NCBI GenBank assembly: GCA_030998225.1 | Contig: JAPYXD010000466.1 | Span: 2,645,001-2,709,000 of the forward strand | From: Diplolepis rosae | Taxonomy: Eukaryota; Arthropoda; Insecta; Hymenoptera; Diplolepididae | Length of the DNA: 64,000 nucleotides | Direction: 5' to 3' | Part shown: one piece after another, positions 35,212 to 47,200 of the stretch | Position numbering within the stretch: position 1 is the stretch's first letter | How the letters are laid out: each line of letters begins with the position of its first letter | The notes under the pieces: generated by a model | Seen by the model: only the letters and a program-made list of their open reading frames with translations | The model's database searches: none | What the model was told of the DNA's origin: nothing | Translations under genes and position numbers: made by a program

Positions 35212-36239
35212 GATCGAAATGGATCTTCAGAACCAGATACCACAAAGAAGACTCCCCCGTCGTCCATCTGAACGCGCCAGAATTTCGGAAAGGAAAAGCT
35301 CTATTGTTAGTGGATCCGGGTGCAGATGTAAATTTAATTAAACTCAAAGCGTTGCGAGGTGACCTAATAGTGAGTGACGAATTGATTCAGATCACGGGCA
35401 TAGCTGAAGAATCACTTGATACTCTGGGTACTGTAATAGTTAAACTGCTTGATGATTCAGTGGAGTTCCATGTCGTGTTTAACGATTTTCCCATCTCGGT
35501 TGAAGGAATAATAGGCCGGGCATATCTCCGCCAAGAGCAAGCGCAGTTGTCATTTCGACACAACTCCCTCGTAATAATATCAAGACCTGTTAACCCTATA
35601 TCATTTATTGATCGCGAGTCTCAAGCAGCACAAGAGAAACTGAAGGAAGGAATAAAGCCTCTTTCTCGTACTCTAAAGTTGAAAGCGCGCGCACAACAAC
35701 TAGTGCCCATTGATGTGGTTAACCAAGGGCTGCCCGAAGGATATCTGCCACGCGTGGAAGCACCTAATGGCGTTTATATAGGGGAAGGTCTAGTTACAAA
35801 CAATCAGGGTACATGCCACACATACGCTTATAACACAACCGAGGATGAACTAGAACTTGAGATTCAACCACAGGAAATCATTCCCTTCGAATACGAGGAA
35901 TTCCCTGGAATAAATTCTGAGGACTCGGAACCTGAGGAGGACGGCGGTCATGTGGATCGAATTGAAAAGGTCATCAATAGCCTTCATGTAGCTCACTTAA
36001 ATACACCAGAAAAAGATTTAGTGCTGGGTTGGGCAAGGGATTTCTCGGATATATTCCACATTAATGGCGAAATTCTCAGTGCAACTCACAAGGTTCAACA
36101 CAGAATTCCGACCACTGCCGATATTGTTATTGCAAAAAAGCAGTATCGCCAGCCGCCGGAAGCACGAGAACAAATATCTCTTCAAATTAAGAAAAAATTA
36201 GAAAAGTGTGATAATTGCTCCATCAAAATCCCCCTATAG
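35181..36239 (+). pseudogene. pol: Pol N-terminus: aspartic protease and linker, frameshifted
   Basis: Frame -1 relative to gag, open from 35181 to 36239. It encodes the retropepsin block LLVDPGADVNLIKL near 35300. Retropepsins normally have Asp-Ser/Thr-Gly; here the middle residue is Pro, which may be inactivating. The second strand block IIGRAYL (about 35510) fits the flap and end of the fold. An acidic linker follows (EDSEPEEDGG). Then comes the start of the RT domain (HRIPTTADIVIAKKQYRQPP). Near 36208-36239 the reading frame must shift for the reverse transcriptase to continue, so the gene is broken. Confidence 0.75.
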
Positions 36240-37056
36240 TTCACCCGTACTGATCGTCCCGAAGAAGCTCGATGCTTCCGGAGAACGAAAGTATCGTGCA
36301 GTGATTGACTATAGGAGGTTAAATGAAAAAGTGATAGGAGACGCATATCCTCTGCCCAACATCACAGATATATTGGACAGATTGGGAAAAGCACAGTACT
36401 TTTCTGTTGTCGATCTTGCGAGTGGTTATCATCAGGTGGAAACTCATCCCGACGACAGGGCTAAAACAGCTTTCTCGACCCCAGACGGTCACTTCGAATA
36501 TCAGCGAATGCCCATGGGTATAAAGAATGCTCCAGCAACATTCCAGCGATTGATGGATACGGTCCTCACCGGAATGTTGGTAACTGAAGCATTCGTGTAC
36601 TTGGATGACGTCGTTATCTATTCAGAAACTCTGGAGGAGCATGACGTAAAGGCCAGGAGACTCTTCAAGCGACTGCGGGAGGCCAATTTAAAACTGCAGC
36701 CAGACAAGTGCGATTTTTTGTGCCCTGAAGTGGCCTATTTGGGACACATCATTGGACGCGAGGGGGTAAGAGCAAATCCGGCTAAAGTAGCAGCGATCAA
36801 GGAATTCCCCCGACCTAAAACTGCACGTAACGTGCGTCAGTTCTTGGGGCTATCGGGATATTACCGACGATTTATAGAAAACTACGAAAAGTTAGCAAAA
36901 CCGTTGGCTGACTTGTTGAAAAAGGAAGCAAAATTTATCTTGGGACTGGATATGCCAATCGCCTACTACTCAAAAATTATGACAGGTATAGAACAACGAT
37001 ATGAGGTAACAGAAAAGGAATGCCTTGCAGTGGTGTATGCAATCAATAATTTCTGA
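36208..37056 (+). pseudogene. pol: Pol: reverse transcriptase with deleted native RNase H
   Basis: RNA-dependent DNA polymerase. From the 36208 frame: SPYSSPVLIVPKK, RAVIDYRRLNEKV, FSVVDLASGYHQV (first Asp, about residue 69), MPMGIKNAPATFQRLMD and FVYLDDVVIYS (Asp pair at about 133-134), then LGHIIGREGV and the thumb FLGLSGYYRRFIENY. All polymerase motifs are intact. After this the normal Ty3 RNase H is broken. The segment that should hold its first Asp block (TDAS) is missing, and LLKKEAKFILGLDMPIAYYSK joins directly to the later QRYEVTEKECLAVVYAI. A TGA at 37054-37056 follows, before PYLYGR. Remnants continue to about 37190. A cellular-type RNase H is found in the following ORF. Confidence 0.9.
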
Positions 37057-37196
37057 CCCTATCTCTATGGCCGATTGCTCAAGCAAAGTCCCCAAACCCT
37101 TCAACAAGCTCAGGGTTTAGAACATCCCCATCGATACAAAGACGCCCAGCGACTCAAGCTACTGGAATTGCGACTCGAAGACATAGACTACATGGA

Positions 37197-39914
37197 TTGT
37201 CGAGTACTGATGTTTTAGATAGTTCGTATCAGCCTCCCGCACATTACAGGAAGCCTATCCTTGATCAGAGTTCGATAGCAACTAGACTGAGGCAACGGTC
37301 ACGTCGAGGAGAAAGGCCTAAATCATTAATCAACACCGCAGAAAACTTATCATCCGAGGATGCTTCATCCGAAGATAGTGAGGATTCTAGCGCACCTGTC
37401 TATAGGAAGGATCACAGTGCCTTCCCTAGCCTGAAGCTTACTCTCGCTCCCCCAAAGGAGGCTGCTCCTAAAAGGACATCCCCGTATTCCCCAAATCCAT
37501 GGCTTCCTGCTCAATGCAGTAAGCCGACCGAGGTTTATATAGATGGAGCGTGTGTTCACAATCGTAAGGGAGAACCCGAGGGAGGCGTGGGTGTATGGTT
37601 CGGCTCGAATCACCCTTGGAACATCTCAAGGCCTGCCCAAGGACGGCAAACTAATAACTCTGCCGAGATACAGGCTGCGACAGCTGCGGCTAAAAAGGCC
37701 ACTGAGAATGTTGTGACCAAATTATCAATCTTTACAGACTCCAAATTTTTAATCGACAGTTGTACAAAATGGATACACACATGGAAAACAAATGGGTGGG
37801 AAACTGCAGATGGAAAGCTAGTTGTCAACAAGACGGAATATGATGAACTATTGAAAGCATTGGCTCCTTTAGAGGTAGAATGGAATCATGTTCCGGGACA
37901 TCAAGGGATTGAAGGGAATGAGGCCGCTGATCAACTAGCTAGAGCCGCAATAAAGAAAGACGAACCAGAAGTTAAGACTCCTCTAGAGGATGGAACATTC
38001 CATAAGGACTCTATCGACGTGCCTAAGGGAACTACGGAAACGGTGGTAAACATCAGCCCAAATTGTACCAGCAGCGAGGACAGCGATAGTCCTGATGAAG
38101 AACCGGATGCAGCTGAAGCAGTATCCGATACACAGAACGAGGCAACTGGGGTGCGCAACGCCCATGCTAGGAGAAGAGAAGTTCAAAAATCAGTGTCCGA
38201 ATTCGAAAAATCCATTGCAGAACACCAATCCTACTTCTGGGATCAGGAAGGTCTGGACCAGTCGAATTCAAACGCATGTCCTCGATTAAACATTACTGCG
38301 GTCTCTGAAGGAGAAGAAGATCGGGATCTCTTACTTTATTTAGAGAACATGGATCCCTGTGTGGACATAGACGATCCTCTCCCAGAGCAAGTAAATAAAT
38401 TTCTAGAAGCATTTCAAAAACACTTAGATCAAGGAAACAGTCAGGAACCACTAACAGGAACTGTACAGATTGAGCGACTCGATCAATCTGAACAACCCCA
38501 GACAGAAAGGGAAAGCAGAAAAAGCACGGTACGATTCAAGGAAGCCCCGGAATTTATGGATTCTCCCATATTGGGACAGCAACCTTCACGACGCTCTCTG
38601 TTTCAAACACCGACCATGGCACCTGTACCCTTCGCGCGATCAACTCCAACTCAACTTGCAACTGAACAACCTATTATGCTAATCGGTGATGAAGAAAAAC
38701 CCGAGAAGGATTCCACTCCCTTTCAGTCTGAAAAGGACTTTCCTTTAATCCGGTCACCTATTGACATAAGGCTGCCACCTTTGGATCATTTCGACGACAC
38801 TAATTGGGAAGACGTGCGGACAGGCTTACTGAGTTTTAAAGATGCGTTAACGCGTGATCAGTGTGAAACGTGCAGGATGGCTAACTCTGGCGACCTGTTG
38901 GGCACATTGTCACAAAGCAGGATGACAGAGCTACTATCGGACATGTTCCTCAATGACCCGCCCACCATAACACTCTGCCATGGGAAGATAGAGGTACCCC
39001 CAGTTGAAGACCGTCTCCAGATTATATTCGAAAATTACGATAGTCTAATCGGAGGACATAAGGGTGTAACCAAAACATACCGACGCATACGCGAAAGATA
39101 CACTTGGCCTGGTTTGCGAAATGACGTACATAATTACATTCGAAACTGTAGAAGCTGTTTGGAAAACAAGTTGGTGCGGGCGCGTACCCACGAACCTATG
39201 GTAATCGCTGGCACCCCACTGGGAGTGTTTGATAAGGTCTCTCTAGATACCGCAGGGAGATTTTCGACCACTCCTAGTGGAAACCGACATATACTCACTA
39301 TGCAAGACAATTTTTCAAAACTATGCATTGCAGTGCCTATACCAGACTTAAAAACAGAAACAGTGGCTCATGCCATCGCGCAACACCTAATAGCTCAATA
39401 CAGAACTCCCCGTTGTATCCTCACGGACCGAGGGGGAAGTTTCATAAGCAGGCTTATGCGAAAACTGGGAAAGATATTGTTGCCCATCGCGATGTTTGCC
39501 TATAATACATCCGTCCATGAATCAACCAATTTTTCACCATTCGAATTAGTTTATGGGAGGGTAGCACGTATGCCTAGTTCATTCCCAACCACAGATAAAC
39601 TAGAAACGTATGGCTCCTATCTCCGAGATCTAATTATTCGGCTAAACGAAATTCAAAAAATCGCCGCGAAAAATATGATTCGGGCCAAAGAGCAGTCGAA
39701 ATTACGTTACGACAAAACAGCGCGACCTCTAAACGCCGCTATTGGTGACAGGGTGATGGTCTTTAAGGATGTTCGCAAGAACAAGTTTGATAAACGAGCC
39801 GTTGGAACTTGTGCCATAGTGGGTTTCACAGAAAACCATAATGTGATTCTTGAAGCCGACGATGGTACAAGATTCACCAAACATGCCGATAAGCTCTCGG
39901 TCGTTCACTGTTAA
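37197..39914 (+). CDS. pol: Pol: cellular-type RNase H1 domain fused to integrase (905 aa)
   Basis: A 905-codon ORF. Residues about 110-252 form an RNase H resembling eukaryotic RNase H1 rather than a retroviral one: VYIDGAC (D116), RQTNNSAEIQAA (E157), IFTDSKF (D181), VPGHQGIEGNEAADQLAR (H235, D245). The full D-E-D-D set plus the catalytic-loop His is present. Residues 260-560 are acidic, Ser/Glu-rich and probably disordered. Integrase follows. Its zinc domain keeps H621, C651 and C654 but lacks the first His. The core keeps LDTAGRF (D684) and LTDRGGSF (D744). The stretch that should carry the catalytic Glu is missing, because SRLMRKLGK joins directly to LLPIAMFAYNTSVHE. The GPY/F module is degraded (VGTCAIVGF). 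RNase H could therefore be active if expressed; integrase cannot be. The start is arbitrary, since this is the continuation of Pol after a frameshift. Confidence 0.85.
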   Translation: MSSTDVLDSSYQPPAHYRKPILDQSSIATRLRQRSRRGERPKSLINTAENLSSEDASSEDSEDSSAPVYRKDHSAFPSLKLTLAPPKEAAPKRTSPYSPNPWLPAQCSKPTEVYIDGACVHNRKGEPEGGVGVWFGSNHPWNISRPAQGRQTNNSAEIQAATAAAKKATENVVTKLSIFTDSKFLIDSCTKWIHTWKTNGWETADGKLVVNKTEYDELLKALAPLEVEWNHVPGHQGIEGNEAADQLARAAIKKDEPEVKTPLEDGTFHKDSIDVPKGTTETVVNISPNCTSSEDSDSPDEEPDAAEAVSDTQNEATGVRNAHARRREVQKSVSEFEKSIAEHQSYFWDQEGLDQSNSNACPRLNITAVSEGEEDRDLLLYLENMDPCVDIDDPLPEQVNKFLEAFQKHLDQGNSQEPLTGTVQIERLDQSEQPQTERESRKSTVRFKEAPEFMDSPILGQQPSRRSLFQTPTMAPVPFARSTPTQLATEQPIMLIGDEEKPEKDSTPFQSEKDFPLIRSPIDIRLPPLDHFDDTNWEDVRTGLLSFKDALTRDQCETCRMANSGDLLGTLSQSRMTELLSDMFLNDPPTITLCHGKIEVPPVEDRLQIIFENYDSLIGGHKGVTKTYRRIRERYTWPGLRNDVHNYIRNCRSCLENKLVRARTHEPMVIAGTPLGVFDKVSLDTAGRFSTTPSGNRHILTMQDNFSKLCIAVPIPDLKTETVAHAIAQHLIAQYRTPRCILTDRGGSFISRLMRKLGKILLPIAMFAYNTSVHESTNFSPFELVYGRVARMPSSFPTTDKLETYGSYLRDLIIRLNEIQKIAAKNMIRAKEQSKLRYDKTARPLNAAIGDRVMVFKDVRKNKFDKRAVGTCAIVGFTENHNVILEADDGTRFTKHADKLSVVHC

Positions 39915-40021
39915 CAACAATGTAACTTCAAAGCATGTTAGCGGCACTATTTTTAATTATAATTCATCCATTATTCAGATTTGTTTCCTACTCACGGGTC
40001 GAAAAAAAAACAAAAAACAAA

Positions 40022-42067
40022 ATGTATTCTCGTCTTCTCACCATGTTGTTTCTCTCCTGCGTCGCCTGGACTAGCACCACAAGAGCAGAAACCCCGTATC
40101 AACATCTACAATTTGAAGCTAGCACTGGGATTTACTATGAACACCAGGGACCAGTAAGAAGAAGGATCAGTAACTGGAGAATTAACACATTTCTCCATGT
40201 CGAAAAACTTTATGACTCATTGGCCTACTATCAGCTGAAGATGAAAGCTTTAACCATACACTGCCGTCCCGGGATGGAGGAAGAGTGTCAAAGTATAGTT
40301 ACCGATTACGATCTCCAACCAAAATTGGATGCAGCCAGTCGACTTCGGGATATAATTCATCAAGAGGTGGAGAATTTGGCATTTCAGTCTGCCAGAAAAT
40401 TACCGATTAATCTACCAAGTGGTGTGAGGGCAAGAAGAGCCACATCCATGTTAGGCTTCTTAGGAGGGATAGTCGGTCCAGTTGCAGGATTACTCACCTA
40501 TGAAGACGGAGTAATGATGGATTCCAAAATTGACGATCTAAATCAGGCTCAGGCGAACTTATCACATCTAGTTGGAACACAAACTCATCTAGTTCATTCC
40601 CAACTTGAACAGCTACATCAGACAGTCGAGGAACAGGAAGGTCAAATGTAGGGGCTTAAATCTAAATTACTATCAACAATGGCTCATGCAAACGAGATAG
40701 CAATGTCCGTGGGCCATATCACACTTACGCAGACGATCACTGCAGTCCTTCATTCCGTTGAGCAAAGAGTAGATGAATACCTGAGGTCAGCCCACCAGCT
40801 TATAGACGTCGTATACGCAGCAAGGGACGGAAAATTACATCCCTCGCTTCTTACATCCCAACAACTCGAGCCGATATTCCGGGATATTCAAGACCATTCT
40901 CCAAAAACATCATTTCCGCTGTCAGGACCAAACATCAGTATTGAGAAACTGACACAAATTTCTGAAAGAACAATCGTCTGTAAAAATGGAACTCTTCAAG
41001 TAATTATTGACATTCCCTTGCTAGATGTAGCCGAATATACCTTATACGAAATACACGCTCTACCGGTGCACCAACCTATTTTTGGAAACGGCACAGGAAG
41101 AGCATTCATCCAGACACCAGTTACACATCTCGTCATCGAGGATACCAGACGCACGTATATTCTTCTAACTCGTTCGAATCGCGCACTCTGTAGGGATCTG
41201 CAGAACTATATAATGTGCCCAGGACTATTCCCTATCTACGAGACGGCAACTTATCCTAGATGTGAGTTGCAACTGCTTTTGGATCCAACGCTCGCATCTT
41301 TCAAACTATGCAACATCGAAGTATCCTACGAACAGCATCCATATTGGCAAGTTATTCGTTCACTTAACGGCTAGCTCTACTCTACGCCCAAGGAGATCGG
41401 CATGGAAATAAAATGTATCACTAAGCAGACAATTAACATCAAGATCAATGGATTAGGACTCATCAGAATTCCACTAGGCTGTGAGCTGCGAACGAACTTG
41501 GCAACTCTACCTGGGCTAGAACCCATTTCCGGAACTTCTTTGATAGTCTATGAACCTCGCATTCATTTGGATTTAACCAAGTTACATACAAAGTTTCACG
41601 ACAATTCATCCGTGAGATTACCATTACCTGCTTCTTCACCAACTCCACAAGATCAACGGTACCAAGAAGGTGACAGGGCACTCGACCAGCTGGAACAGCA
41701 GCTCCATGATTTTAGCTTACAACGGCAGGAAAAGGCGAGTCATTCCAACCTGATACATGGATCCTATGCAGGGATTGGATTGCTAGCACTACTCTTTCTG
41801 GTGTACGCTTGTCATGCTAAAATCTTAATTTTTGCATCAACCTGCTGGAAGTGTTGTCGTAGGAAGAAGTCTCCAACTTTGGGAGGACCGGACTCAGCTA
41901 CGACACGGACTATCTTAAACAAACCAGAGAAGCCTGCTTCGTCTCAGGATGTTTTAATACCTCCGTCAAATGACAATAAGGAAGCTCCAGGACCCGTCTA
42001 TTCAGTCGTTACACCAATATCAACACCTCGGATCAGCATTCCTAAGCAAACGCTTCAACTAGCCTAG
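40022..42067 (+). pseudogene. env: Envelope fusion glycoprotein (F-like), two premature TAG codons
   Basis: Env of the 14.8-kb element. One frame spans the interval, with TAG stops at 40649-40651 and 41372-41374. The ATG at 40022 gives a signal peptide (hydrophobic LLTMLFLSCVAW, then an Ala-containing cleavage region); the frame is open further upstream to 39935. The ectodomain has a furin-type RARR at about 40427-40438. It is followed by a Gly-rich hydrophobic fusion-peptide-like stretch (ATSMLGFLGGIVGPVAG) and a heptad-like segment. Cysteines and N-glycosylation sites follow. Near the C-terminus is a membrane segment (GIGLLALLFLVYACHAKI), then a Cys-rich tail and a Pro/Ser/Thr-rich cytoplasmic domain. 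It starts about 110 bases after integrase and probably needs splicing. It differs strongly from the env at 8718-10388. Confidence 0.85.
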
Positions 42068-42413
42068 AGTCAGGAACTACTCTCTTACTGCGACAGTGTC
42101 TCGTAGAGATTCCATTGCCATTTCCAACAAGAAAGGGATCAACACCCTGCTTCCAGCAACGTAGTGTCGTGAAAGTGATGTGAAGAGAGAATAATGTCTC
42201 TAGAAAGTGTTTGAATGGAGGGATGAGGAATGTGACCTAAATTACGAAAATGCGGAACAGTTTAAAAACTCTCATGTGTGGAGGTGTGAGATAATATATT
42301 TATCATAGTATAATGTTAAAACCTAGTTATAGGATCTAGCAGAAATGATAGTCTCGGACACTGGCAATGATCGGGGACGACCATTTCTATTACAGGGTGG
42401 GTTTGTTACGGTT
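42068..42413 (+). other. 3' untranslated region of the retroelement
   Basis: No ORF. GGAGGGATGAGGAATG at about 42216 and GGGTGGG just before the LTR are purine-rich. The latter sits where a polypurine tract is expected. Confidence 0.5.
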
Positions 42414-44212
42414 GACTCTACGAGACGGGAGTAATCAAATCAAAGATAAGATACTCCCGTGGCCAACGCGTAATTGTATCATGCGTGCCGTGACCGAGAC
42501 TCTCTTTTCTTTCTCGTCTGTTCTTTTTCTTTCTTCTAGCCGTCAATCACACGTGCACTCACTGCACTACAGCTCATGCGAGGGAGATAGGGTGAGCGCG
42601 GGGAAGGGGTGGCGACAACTCTCCTTCATATTCTGTCTCTCTTAAGGCAATAGAGTTCCAGCGCAACTTTAAAATGCTGATAAAAATACGAACTAATAAT
42701 TTTAGCGACATTCGTAGTATCACCTAATAAAAATAATCGTTATAATGATGAATGATTACATAATAATAATTATTGTTATAATGATTAATTATTTGACGAT
42801 ACTTATTATTATAATAATTAACTGTATAATAATAATTATTATTGAAACGATAATTCTAATGACGAGAATTAAAGGATTGACTTTGATATGACATTAGTGC
42901 ACGTGTCCTGCAAAACTGTTTAGCTGGCGCGTTATCAGCATCAGCATTTTAAGGTCGCGCCAGATCCTGCCTTCGTTCTCACAGTAGTCAGCAGGAGTCA
43001 AGTTACAAATTCGCAAAAGTCCCTTCCATGCATACACCCACGACGCTAATTTTTACCGATCCTCGCCAGCATTCCTCTTCGATTTCTCGGGCGGACAAGA
43101 TGTCCAGCGGGTCGTGTGGAAAAAGGGACAGGTGACTGTTCCCTGGCTCCGTCCGTGTTTCCCATCACGAATCGCGTCGTGAGAGTGACTCCGAAGGCTC
43201 CTCAGAGTCGAAAATTCGAGTACACCAGGGGGTGTTTCGGGACGAAAATTGGGTAAACGAATCGCGTAGAAACAAATTCAGAAACAAATTTAGAAACAAA
43301 TTTAGAAACAAATTTAAAAGCTGTGTGCAACCGGTCCAGTTCGGGAGTGAAACCAAGTGTTAACCACTGTGTTTCGAAAGAACAAGAAAGCTGAGAAGCT
43401 TGTGCGCGTATCGCCCCGATTTGTAAGACCACATCGGTAAAATCGGTGCGATTCGACGTATTTAAAACTCAAAAAAATAAATAAATCTGGGGCTGCTGCA
43501 AAAATTACGACAGAATTTCTCGGTAGCCTTTGGAGTGACACCTCGCGGCGTGAAAGTGAGAGTGGTGTTGTGTGCCGCTAGGGAAACCCAGGAGAGGAAT
43601 TTATGGCCCGGGAAAGCAAGGTAAGAGTATGTAATCTCGACCTCCCTCTCTCGCGCTCTCTCTGTCTCTCTGTCACTTGAGCTTACAGCTGACTTCCGCA
43701 GCAATTCGAAATTAATCTTAGCGACAGCCGATGATTATTTGTTTTGTTGTAAAACGAATTGAATTTTTGCCCGTCGACTCTTCTTGTCCGAAGGTCAGGC
43801 GGTAGTGTTAAGGTCGTAAAAATTTTGGTAAATTTAAGTAATAACAGAATTTTTAATACAAACAAATTATGTAATTTTGTGCCGTATTGTAGATTTTTAA
43901 GCTTTCCATCGCAATAATTTTGTGACGTATTGTATATTTTTTTCAGTTTTCTATCGCAATAATTTTGTGACGTATTGTATATTTTTTTTTAGTTTTCTAT
44001 CGCAATAATTTTGTGCCGTACTATAGATTTTTAAGCTTTCTACCGTAAAATTTGGTAAATTTTAATATCGACAAAAGTATGTTATTTGTGACGCATTACA
44101 ATTTTTAAGAATTGCCTTTGTCTAAATAACCCCACCACTACTCTGGTGAATAAATTTTGTGTCAGTTCACGGTAAATTGAAATCTGAAGTTTTTTGGAAA
44201 CCTTAACGCTTA
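42414..44212 (+). repeat. 3' LTR of the 14.8-kb retroelement, 3'-truncated
   Basis: Starts TGTTACGGTTGACTCTACGA, collinear with 29392-31214. It shows few substitutions, small indels, a shorter poly-A/repeat segment at about 43270 and its own 45-bp minisatellite (about 43870-44045). Similarity stops after CCTTAACGCTTA. The last about 240 bp, including the AATAAA-rich end of the 5' LTR, is absent, so no target duplication can be matched. Confidence 0.85.
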
Positions 44213-47200
44213 ACGCTGCATGAAACATCAGGATTTTCGCACGTAATACTAATTATTATGCTCTCATGTGTGAATTTCATATTGACATTTATTTTGTTCC
44301 AAAATCAATCTAGAGTCAAAATCGTGATTCGTAAACATATGTAGCGCACTCTCTTAATCTGAATCAGCGAAATCCCGCTGATTATCAGCTATAAGTATAT
44401 CAGTGATGAGTAGTATACTTACTACTGATTCAGATTTAGGGAGCAATAGTACATACTCATTATTAAGCGATAATTAATTAACGGTTGTAAATAACCGGTA
44501 GGCCGATTATAAATAATTGGTTCGTGTGACGCAAAATGGTAATGGGTGACTTTGACGGACCGTTTATACCGGAACAAAGCAAAGTAACCCGTTTTCCTTG
44601 GGATGGAGGGAGAGCGTCGAGGCGATAACGCGGCGGTAACGAATTTAATTCACCTGCTGCACCCCTCATAATATTCAAACAGTAATAATAACTTCATGGA
44701 CTAATTAATGAAGTTCCTTCTTCATTTTTTTGTATTTACCTGTTTTTTCACTACTGTATGCTATTTGATTCCTCACAGCTCCAGACAAGTTCATTCTGTA
44801 GTGGTAAATAGGGCTTATTTTATACTTTCAGAAATCAAATTCACAATGGAGTGAATTTATCAGACATTAAACAAGTAACCGATAAATATCGAGAATAAAT
44901 ATCGTATCTGATAAACCACCCTTACGTGCAAAAGTTATCCTTAAAATAAAAATAATTTTATATATACTTTTATATTGTTTGATACGACATTGTTTTCAGG
45001 GAGAATTTCACTGTAATGTGTAGTTACGCTAAAAGAAGAATGCAGACCATTTTTACCCTTTTAAGTTAACTCTATAAATAACTCACATAAAGTTTTTTGT
45101 CTTTTCCCCTAGCGGAAAATGTACAATTGATGTTAAATATTGTTAAAAATCTTAGAAAAATTGAAGCTATCAATTTTTTATTCATACACACTTTGAGTCC
45201 ATTATCATGTGAATACTTCATTCGTTGGGCAGACAAGAAGATCTCGTCGATTATGTTGAGCATTGAGCTTCTTTCTCCACTTAAACTTGGTAACTCAGAT
45301 CTGACATTTACTGCACGAAAAACGCTTTAATGCTCCTGACATCATTAATTAGTTGATATTGCTATTAGTGATGTCGAACGTCCTGTCATTCGCAAAGGAT
45401 CAGGTACAGATTCAAAGAACTGGTCTGACGTAAATTAAATTATTCATCCATTTCTTATACCATCAAATCATCTGCAAGGATTCAAGCGGAATTAAATAAA
45501 AATTTTTGTACATTTGATTTATACGATTAAAATTTTATGTTCTGTTTAAATTATTCATTAACAAAATGAATATTATGATAGATTTTCATACACTTTATCA
45601 AAAATTCATATTAATGTGACACTTTTATAGCTATATGAGAAACGTTACATTAATAACTATAAGATCACAAATAAAATCAAGTGTGAATAAAATCACAGAA
45701 ATGTTTTCGTTAGAAGAATGCTTAAGTAAAATAAACGTGCTAGATATCGTATATCATTCCCTAAACATTTCCAATAAAAAAATCTACACAGAAGATTTTT
45801 TAAAGATATTTCCTAGACTCATTGTTGACGATCATCGATCTTGACCATGAGATTTCTACCATGACTATGATCTCTTCCGCAATGAATTCCAAAAAAGCGG
45901 GTCATTCCAAGCATACAGAGGGTGTTTTCATTAGGAATCCGTCTGAATCGATATAAATCTCTAGTTTCTTGGATCCAGTGTTTTGCAAATGTATAAGGAT
46001 TTAAAGTAGTTAAAAATATTCTGGAAGCTCGTACAGTACTGGTTGTAGAGATTCTCAACACTTGGCTTAACTGATTTTGGGTATTAGAATTCACAACTTT
46101 CTAATAAATACGTCGGCTTATGAATTTTACAAAGGTACTACATACGCACTAGGTAGGCTGTTTCATTTCCAGAAACTCTGAAAAGTGCAACATCCTTTAT
46201 TCTTGATCCGCATGAATCAAATAGCAGTTGGTCATTAACTATCAAAAGAACGGATGTGTGCTATTAAATTATTACTTTGAGTAGTGTTAGTAGCTAACTA
46301 GCCTGGCGCATTTATGATGGGCCAGCTGGCTTAAGATTCGCTACGCTGCGATTATTCCTGAATATGTAATTATTATCTACGTTTGTGATCCCAGCAACCG
46401 CTCCTCGTACACGACATCCGTTTAGAATGGCTAATAGTGGCAGCAAGTCGCAAATCCATCGGCTAGTCTGTCAGTTCGTACTAAAACTCCTTATTAAAAG
46501 TATAACTAATTGAAAGTATCTGTATAAGCAATGTGTCAATAAACTACGGTCGATTTAATATTTTCAATACCTGTGAGAGATTTCATTTTTGCCATCTAGA
46601 TTAATAGCTAAATGAGTAAAAAAAAAAAAATTTCTCGAAAGTAATCATTATTTTCACATTTTATCTTCATCAGTGAAATTGTAATTCTACAATAATATTG
46701 TAAACTGGATAAAGAAAAGCTCTGTATCTCATATTTTAAAGATTTTTACTACTGAACCACAAAGCAGTTTTTAAGCGTTTTATTTTCTTCCTTTAAATGG
46801 AACTGGATTCTTATGGAATTTAAATTGATTTTTTTTTAAATAAAAAATTATTTATTTCGAAATATTTGATAATGATTGTAAATAATTATGTAAATCATTT
46901 TTTGATAAAAATATGATAAGCATTTTAAGTTGCTTAACGAATTAACGTTGTAGAATGCCATTTGTTGGATTGTTAGAACTTTTTTATAGATTTTCGTCAA
47001 CGGATGAGCTTATCTAGCATCATCTGGACAGCCCAGTTGAAAACTGGACTGTTATAGCGCTACTTCCTTTTTCACTCTCCAGGGATAATCGTTAAGAGAG
47101 TTATGACGTATAGCTGGTTATGCATGCATAAATGCACTTATTAAACCGAAAACTGGTTACATCTTCAATAATCGCGTGACTTGGTAAAGACGAATTTATC

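Noticed and set aside
45819..46094. 91-codon minus ORF as a transposase fragment
   Set aside because: I could not place it in a family, and its length is within what chance gives in this DNA.
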